Shown piece after piece: positions 58,166-64,000 of a DNA stretch of 64,000 bases. The notes under the pieces are model-generated. The model was not told the DNA's origin. It did no database searches and was given only the letters and a program-made list of their open reading frames with translations. The DNA is from Bolinopsis microptera (lineage: Eukaryota; Ctenophora; Tentaculata; Lobata; Bolinopsidae): NCBI RefSeq assembly GCF_026151205.1, contig NC_087083.1:310001-374000 (forward strand), written 5' to 3'. Position numbers and translations under genes: made by a program. Each line of letters starts with the position of its first letter. Position 1 is the first letter of the stretch.

Positions 58166-58478
58166 CACAGTGTAAGACACGTGTCAGATAGTATGAATAT
58201 ACTTAATGATAATAATACGCTCATATCTTCTTTAAAGAAGCCGGTTTTTTGTGTGACAATGTTTTTAATAAGTCGTATATTCGTATAATTGCAACAATTT
58301 TGTTTTGATTTATCAATGATGTGAAATGTATTTTGATTTTTTACAATGCCAGGAGTCAGTTTGTATTAATTGTTTGCTAGTACTTTTTCACAGCCGCGTA
58401 AAATCTGGCCTATAGTTTCGGATTGGTCTTTTAGTACTTATTTCTAATGAAATTAGGCCGTGCTATTAATAGTACACT

Positions 58479-58484
58479 AATAAA
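58479..58484 (+). terminator. Candidate poly(A) signal AATAAA for the SIX gene
   Basis: The canonical hexamer lies 636 bases past the stop and is a plausible end of a long 3' UTR. Confidence 0.35.
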
Positions 58485-58748
58485 GTCTATATATAGCTCT
58501 ATAGATATTTCAGATTCCTTGTTTATCTACAGAGAATAATTTAATCGCCCTATTTAAATATAGTGGGCTCTGTGTTATATTTTCTTTAGCGTCAGCCTTA
58601 TTATAACGATGAGGCGCTAGTTCAAGTTGTCGTACTCGTATGTAAAAGTGGATTTATATCAGATTAATAATGTGGGAGCATAACGACCAAAAATTCCATT
58701 GTTGCAATTACATCCATGAATACAATTACAATAAAGTGTTACTGCCAC

Positions 58749-58836
58749 TGGGCGGCGCTCAGTCTGTCAGTGTCATTCCGCCGAATCTCTATTATTTTCA
58801 TGAACATAATAGCCTGGGGTCCCCAGGTAAAATAAA
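58749..58836 (+). repeat. Dispersed short repeat family, copy C
   Basis: GGGCGGCGCTCAGTCTGTCA, CCGCCGAATCTCTATT, TTCATGAACATAATAGCC and TGGGGTCCCCAGGTAAAATA in the family order. Confidence 0.7.
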
Positions 58837-59147
58837 GTGTAGCGTGCAATTAATATTAAAACCAGCATAAAAGGGATTCAACTAAATTTAACAAAAGAAA
58901 TCTGTCGAAATCAAAATAGTTACAATTTACATCATACATCAACATGTACTTGTAGAAATAAATTATCCCAATTACTTTTTTGTTGAATTATAGACTTAAT
59001 TTGACACATACTCCTATTGTTATAGCATATAGGAATTAGGGTAAAGAACAAAGGGCTGTGATGAATCTATGCTATAAATAAAAATGCTTTTATTTTTAGG
59101 ATTTTTCACTCTTTTCCGCTCCATGTACTATATAATATTAGTATTAC

Positions 59148-59235
59148 TTTTTACCTGGGGACCTCAGGCTTTCTCTGTTCATAAACAAATTAAATTTAAA
59201 GCTGTGGCGGAATCACAGGCTGAGTGCTGCCCTAA
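59148..59235 (-). repeat. Dispersed short repeat family, copy D (reversed)
   Basis: TTTACCTGGGGACCTCAGGC, TGTTCATAAACAAATT and GGCGGAATCACAGGCTGAGT in reversed family order. Confidence 0.65.
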
Positions 59236-59384
59236 ATTCCCTTATACTACAGCATTAAAATTTGTGAAAATTTAATGCTGTCCAAATTAATTTCAGGTCT
59301 AGAAACGTTTTTATTTAAAAGCAATTTTTTTGCGCAACAAAATATTTATTTTAATAGTATGTTTTTTGAGTGGGTCGTTCATAT

Positions 59385-59770
59385 AATTGATATTTTGGGA
59401 CAAAGTGAGAGTCTCCATGCACTCAGTTTTTCAAACAAATAGTTTCGACGTTTCGGCCCACGCCTTTGTCATGGATGAGACGTTACAATACAATTAGTAT
59501 TACGTTACAGACGTTACAATACAATTACTTCTTACATAGCTCAATAAATGTAATAAATTTGTAGTGTTGTATAATTAGTTTAAACTAATTACAACACTAT
59601 ACTGACTACAAATTGATTAGTATTACATGACATTTATTGAGCTATGTAATTTTAAGAAGTAATTTGTAATTGTAACTTCTCGTCCATGACAAAGGCGTGG
59701 GCCGAAACGTCGACAACTATTTGTTTGAAAAACTGAGTGGAGACTCTCACTTTGTCCCAAAACATCAATT
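59385..59770. repeat. 386-bp near-perfect palindrome (foldback element)
   Basis: The left arm reads inwards from AATTGATATTTTGGGACAAA through CGACGTTTCGGCCCACGCCT and TGTAGTGTTG. The right arm repeats this as reverse complement, with the centre at TTTAAA (about 59581). A few small indels separate the arms. The GGCCGAAACGTCG block resembles sequence in Penelope-like element ends, but no coding region is present. A half copy is near 2065-2105. Confidence 0.85.
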
Positions 59771-60510
59771 AAAATATCTATTTATTTGAAAAATATATGG
59801 AGAGCACTGATTAAGTGTCGGGATCAAGTCACAAGTATCCACCAAATCTTAAAATGATCATAACTCGGCCTAATTCAAATTGTAAACAATCAACTTTAAA
59901 TTTAGGGAAATCACTTGAATTGTCAAACTAAATGTGCCTCTAAACTTTGGAGTTCCTAGCTCAAAGTCAAATGTCAAAGCGTTTTCATTTTCACTTTTCA
60001 CTTTTAACAATAGTTATCAATAACAATAAAAAAGGGAGGGGGCCGAAGTGGCACCCAGACACCTTATGAATATGATCTGTAAGTACCACTCAAATGACAA
60101 AATAATACGCGCCGGGTTAATTTATTTAATTTAACAACGGACAAATTTTGTTAACAGGTGATACTCGTACTCGTAGTCGTAAAATATGTGTTTCAAATAT
60201 AATATATTGATCCAAGACCGTCGACGAGGGATGATGATTAATCAATCTACACTTGACTTTCACGTAACTTAATTTTAAACACGTCCTCTACCCTAGGTGA
60301 CTCTGAATGACTACCCGAAACCATAACGGCCTAACCATATTATTTGATCCCAACTCTATTAGTTTATTATATAACCCGATCCCTAACTGAAACAAGAAAT
60401 TGGAAATTAGACAAACTTCCGGCGTTATATTATTGGTTATATATTGTATATCACGTGATCGAGACAGTTTTTGTCGATATCTCGCTAAGGGAGCATTTAA
60501 CCCTATTATT
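59771..60510. other. No gene seen
   Basis: AT-rich intergenic sequence. No supported exon. Confidence 0.3.
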
Positions 60511-60616
60511 TGTCATACGTTGTATGACCCGCCGCGCACGAAGTGCGCGGCTCCCCCTGTAGCGTCGAAGACGCTACACATAGTGAAACGACCGTGGGGG
60601 TCGCAACGTGATACAA
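60511..60616 (+). repeat. Multi-hairpin dispersed element, copy 2
   Basis: GTCATAC-GTT-GTATGAC (60512-60528), CCGCGCAC-GAA-GTGCGCGG and GTAGCGTC-GAA-GACGCTAC (60559-60577), then GTGGGGGTC pairing back to the CCCCC before the third hairpin. Compared with copy 1 the third stem has a paired change (T-A to G-C), and the first and second stems each change a G-T pair to a Watson-Crick pair. Confidence 0.75.
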
Positions 60617-60779
60617 CCTATTATATGTCATGTCATGTGGGGTAATTCGGAATCAACTGTCAACGTTCGAAATACATTGAATCAGGAAAATTTCAACTGT
60701 CAGGGGCCCTTTTAGAAAAATTTCGAAGAAGAAATCGACTGTAGAGCATAAAGTAAAAGTAATGTAACATATTAATATT

Positions 60780-60850
60780 TTACCTGGGGACCTCAGGCTA
60801 TTATGTTCATAAACGAATAGAGATTAGGCGGAATGACAGGCTGAGCGCGG
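60780..60850 (-). repeat. Dispersed short repeat family, copy E (reversed)
   Basis: TTTACCTGGGGACCTCAGGC, TATTATGTTCATAAACGAAT, AGAGATTAGGCGGAATGACA and GGCTGAGCGC in order. Confidence 0.7.
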
Positions 60851-61059
60851 CCCGGCCCAGTAAATTAATATTATGCAATTAGGCGCGCGTTTTGGGGCAA
60901 GATTTTAGATTAGTGATTAGATTTCGACCGTTCTGTATATACAAATGTATAAACATTTGTAAATACTGATTTCAGATTTCGATTTTAATGGTATGGTAAA
61001 TATTTAAAGTTAAGGTCAAACTCAAAATTGATTCACGATGTCAATCATTCGCAGCTAGC

Positions 61060-61172
61060 TCGACGAGGCGCGGCTCCCCTGGCCCTGTATCGTAGAAACT
61101 CTACAGTGAAATTATAATACAACTATAGTGAAACAACAGCTAGTGCAGGGGTCACGACGTGATCTGATACAA
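61060..61172 (+). repeat. Multi-hairpin element, decayed copy 3
   Basis: Keeps GCGCGGCTCCCCTG, a damaged third hairpin (GTATCGTAGAAACTCTAC), ATAGTGAAACAAC and CAGGGGTCACGACGTGAT...ATACAA. Confidence 0.5.
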
Positions 61173-61587
61173 ATATTGGTCACGTGTTCACGTTTGACAA
61201 AAATGGTTATTTATAATTTGTAATTGCTCATAACTGTACTCGTCAAAAATTATTTTCATACTATATCATATATGTATATTGAATAAGATCTAATTCGAAA
61301 TCATTGTAAAAATAAATCATAAATGCACATGCATTGGTATAGCTTACTTTTACGATCCCGTAGCTTATTCATAAAACCTAGAAAGGTATAATGTATTTAA
61401 CGGGTGATACTCGTAAAATATCTGTTCCATATATTGGACCATCGACGAGTCCAACTCGGCGCGCGTCCTGGTAGGTTGTAAACCTACAAATAATGTATAA
61501 GCATGTACAGTGTACACAGGACGGTTGAAATATAATTTTGGTACGGTAAGCCAGGACGGTAGTTTTTAAAATTGACAGTTGACAGTT

Positions 61588-61672
61588 GATTGACGATGTC
61601 AACCCATCGAGATCGTTGCGAAGCAAGAATGCTAGTTCGCGCGGCGCGTCGAAGCGGCGAAGTCCTCCAAAC
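61588..61672 (+). repeat. GCGAAGC hairpin-rich repeat, copy 2
   Basis: GATTGACGATGTCAACCCAT, then GAGATCGTTGCGAAGCAAGA, ATGCTAGTTCGCGCGGCGCG and GGCGAAGTCCTCCAA. It matches the two ends of 3527-3702 but lacks its internal tandem units. Confidence 0.7.
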
Positions 61673-61744
61673 TTGACAAATGTTACTTGTCTAAATTTCT
61701 TCGAAGTAGCGCGCGCCAAAGTAGCTCGAGGCAAGTGCTACGGA

Positions 61745-61940
61745 GGCGCGCGCGCCATTTGCAGCAGCTTTAGCAGCAGTGAGAAGCAGTTAGTATCAGT
61801 TAGCAGCATGCAGTGAGCAGTAGTTAGCATGCAGTTAGCAGCAGTTAGCAGCAGTTATCAGCACTCAGCAGTTAGCAGCAGTTAGCAGCAGTTAGCAGAA
61901 GTTAGCAGCAGTTATCAGCAGTTAGCAGCAGTTAGCAGCA
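61745..61940. repeat. 9-bp tandem repeat (AGCAGCAGTT / AGCAGTTAGC)
   Basis: About 18 imperfect units of GCAGTTAGCA, preceded by a GCGCGCGCC patch. Confidence 0.85.
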
Positions 61941-62484
61941 GGGTTCATTTTAGATATGATAACCCACTTCTTTTCCTGCATGGACAGTGGATTAATTTTT
62001 TACTCTATTACAATTGTTTACTCTATTCCAACCAAGAATTCAGGAGGCAAAGGTGGGTGCGTAAACTTTATGGTGTGCATGGCACTCTCCGATCCTGTAT
62101 CACCCTGGCCCTGGATTCTTTTCGACGTTTCTTTGTAAAAGGTATATAACTTCTAGTCAATCTCTTGCTACTCCAAGTCCCCTAGGATATCTGATCTAAT
62201 GTTCGTGCTAGTTATACATATGAAATATATGTTTGTCTGCTTTAATTGATACTTAATAAAATTGTTGTTTTCTTGTGTCCCTGACATATACAGGATCATT
62301 GGCCATCTATCGCAGAATAGGCCTCCACGTTCGACCCATCCCATGATGTGATGATCATTGGGTAAGCGTTGTTGAGGGCTAAACAAGAAGGGGCCTACCA
62401 AAAGATCCTAAATCTTGTAAGAGTCCCCTTCAGTATACCCTTGAATGGGTTCTACAGAGTCATGAGAAATCACTATGATTACCT

Positions 62485-62592
62485 CGCTTTGTATCACTTC
62501 GTGACCCCCATTGTCTTTTTACTAAGTTTTCACTAGTATCGTGTCCACGATACAGCCTGCGCACTCGTGCGTGGCAGGTCTAAAACGTATGA
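62485..62592 (-). repeat. Multi-hairpin element, diverged copy 4 (reversed)
   Basis: Read on minus: GTCATACG, CACGCACGAGTGCG, GTATCGT-GGAC-ACGATAC and TGGGGGTCAC...GTGATACAAAG. The third hairpin is still fully paired, although its loop-closing bases differ from copies 1 and 2. Confidence 0.55.
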
Positions 62593-62599
62593 CAACCCA

Positions 62600-62660
62600 C
62601 GCTATGATGTTCATAAACATAGAGATTCGGCGGATTGACAGGGTGAGCGCCGCCCAGTAA
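62600..62660 (-). repeat. Dispersed short repeat family, copy F (reversed)
   Basis: GATGTTCATAAACATAGAGA, TTCGGCGGATTGACAGGGTG and AGCGCCGCCCAGTAA. It directly adjoins hairpin-element copy 4. Confidence 0.65.
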
Positions 62661-63116
62661 TCACTATGAGTATCGTGGTGGGGGAAATATTTGCTGTGTC
62701 TGTATCCCTGAGTCTCTAGAGCTGACATTATCAATCCTGCAACATAATCAATTTATCCTACGAAAGTGCTAACATGAATTTTTTGTTTTGCTTAAGAGAT
62801 TCGTTTGGTGGCTGCATTTTCTGTTGTGAAGCACCAAGATGACTGTCTTAAGCTTTGTACCCTCAGTCAGAGGACGATATTTAAACTCTATTCAGTTTGG
62901 ATACATTTTCACTGATAAAACCTGTTTTCAGACACTAGAATTTGGTTGAATATTTATTCGGGTAAACATTTTGTCAAAATACCATATTTTAATGCAGTTT
63001 GAGGCGTCCTCACTCTCCTCACATCCAACAATGACGTTTCTCTTGTCGCTAATATATAATTAAAATAAGATATTTCATCCACATTTTGTAGCGACAAATA
63101 TTTAGGAACATGAATT
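62661..63116. other. Upstream of the membrane-protein gene, no exon seen
   Basis: AT-rich. Probable promoter and 5' UTR of the gene at 63117. Confidence 0.3.
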
Positions 63117-63877
63117 ATGAATTATTTTGATGGCAAGTTCCTGATACTTTTTTTGGGATTGGTACATTCAGCACTCTCTTTCAGTAACGACGTAAGCATT
63201 GTATATGTTAGATAATTTCACAAAGCTTTGAGAATTTATACTATAGATGACTTATTCTCAATGCCTTATCTATACTCAATTTTGAGCCACTTCATTGATC
63301 TTGCTGAAGCATAACAATTACATTACACAGAAACTATAGCTAAGAAATTGATTAAACAAAGATGTATCATGGAACAAACCATTATTAACTCCTTCCCAGG
63401 TCACGCTATCTATTGGTATCAGCATTATCAGTACTCTTACTGTGTGCGTTATCCTCAGTATTATTGCGTGGAACTGTTGTCTGCGTTCACAGGGTAAGTC
63501 ATCTTATTCATTAAACATAGATATTTGACTGAAAATTAATTTTGTGCAAACACTCTTGAGTCTTTTCATTGTTGACAGCCACTTTAACATTGAATAGAAA
63601 TTCTTTGAGAGTGTATGGAAAAAGGTTACATGATTTGATCTCTAGCTTGCGATTGAAATTAGCTCATCTTCATCTCCTGTACTATAAAACATTAGTTCGC
63701 ACTGCAGGGGCTAAGAAGCACCAGTTTGACGTAGAACAGGAGGGTAACAAGGGTTTTGTAATGGCTAACTACGACAACACGGTGAACTGTAACACTGCAA
63801 AGATAGGGACTCCCACTACCGTACAATGCCCTAAGTGTGGTCACCGCATTGAGAGGACTAATGTAGCAAGTGAGTAG
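63117..63877 (+). CDS. Small type I membrane protein with cytoplasmic Cys motif (3 exons)
   Basis: Exons are 63117-63191, 63400-63493 and 63708-63877 (phases 0 and 1), giving 112 residues if the TAG at 63875-63877 is the stop. Exon 1 is a signal peptide (FLILFLGLVHSALS). Exon 2 is a membrane helix starting within ten residues of the likely cleavage site, VTLSIGISIISTLTVCVILS, followed by a CC pair and Arg, a probable palmitoylation site and stop-transfer. Exon 3 is a cytoplasmic tail with CPKCGHR, half of a possible zinc site. There is almost no extracellular part. The last codons (GCAAGTGAGTAG) also form a good donor (CAA|GTGAGT at 63869/63870), so the gene may continue beyond the window and complete the zinc site. 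An ATG at 63110 is followed by an early stop and was not used. Family not recognised. Confidence 0.6.
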
Positions 63878-64000
63878 ATGAATGCTAACATCCTGTTGAA
63901 CTGCAGTGAAACTCCCAGCCTGTTGAATTTAAATAGTCATCAATGGCTGATCCTATTCATGATTTCATATATGAAAGTAAAATTACTATCACTCTTGTCA

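Noticed and set aside
60511-60616. Hammerhead-type ribozyme
   Set aside because: A GTGAAAC string is present, but the conserved CTGATGA core and correct stem order are absent.
61378-61816. Overlapping frames of 76 and 118 codons on both strands
   Set aside because: They run through the hairpin-rich repeat copy and a GC-rich patch. No conserved protein features.

Overview
This looks like nuclear DNA from an invertebrate animal. Genes are split by GT-AG introns, the DNA is AT-rich, and there are many non-LTR retroelements, DNA-transposon remnants and minisatellites. A SIX homeobox gene, a mitochondrial carrier homologue (MTCH) and CR1/L2-like and RTE-like elements all point to a metazoan. I lean towards a cnidarian or another early-branching or simple invertebrate, but the window alone cannot fix the phylum. 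No rRNA, tRNA, CRISPR or bacterial-type operon was seen.

Layout. At 1-0.85 kb (minus) is an exon of an Ala-rich 26-residue-repeat protein. From 0.9 to 8.7 kb are dispersed hairpin repeats, a solo retroelement ORF1, a composite with identical direct terminal repeats, and two decayed copies of one repeat-associated protein family. At 8.9-9.6 kb (plus) is a four-exon gene for a small, probably mitochondrial, COX7C-like protein with an acidic tail. At 11.2-19.4 kb (plus) is MTCH, eight coding exons and 314 residues, with a pogo/Tigger remnant in intron 3 and an antisense CR1/L2-like LINE in intron 6. At 20.1-21.8 kb lies a decayed tandem array with a period near 170 bp. At 23.0-24.1 kb (plus) are two further Ala-rich terminal exons. 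At 25.7-32.7 kb (plus) is a five-exon C2H2 zinc-finger gene. Its intron 4 holds an antisense RTE-like element with an intact 1,038-codon ORF, and its intron 3 holds a Helitron-like element. From 33 to 44.7 kb are transposon debris, a GA microsatellite, a CACGTG cluster and a 2-kb 29-bp minisatellite. At 45.2-47.2 kb (plus) is a three-exon gene of unknown function. At 48.2-57.8 kb (plus) is a SIX-family gene, 11 coding exons and 557 residues, with a 2-kb TTAA-flanked element in intron 1. From 58 to 62.7 kb are dispersed repeats, including a 386-bp palindrome. At 63.1-63.9 kb (plus) is a small type I membrane protein gene.

The multi-exon models were built by hand from splice signals and codon phase. 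The MTCH, zinc-finger, SIX and COX7C-like models each keep a continuous reading frame through every junction. The host genes show no obvious shared pathway.

Three patterns stand out. Minisatellites sit directly against splice junctions, in two cases copying the exon end together with its donor site. One short repeat family is built of consecutive hairpins with three-base loops and shows paired substitutions between copies. The 170-bp array keeps a GGTTAA box in register while the rest has decayed.
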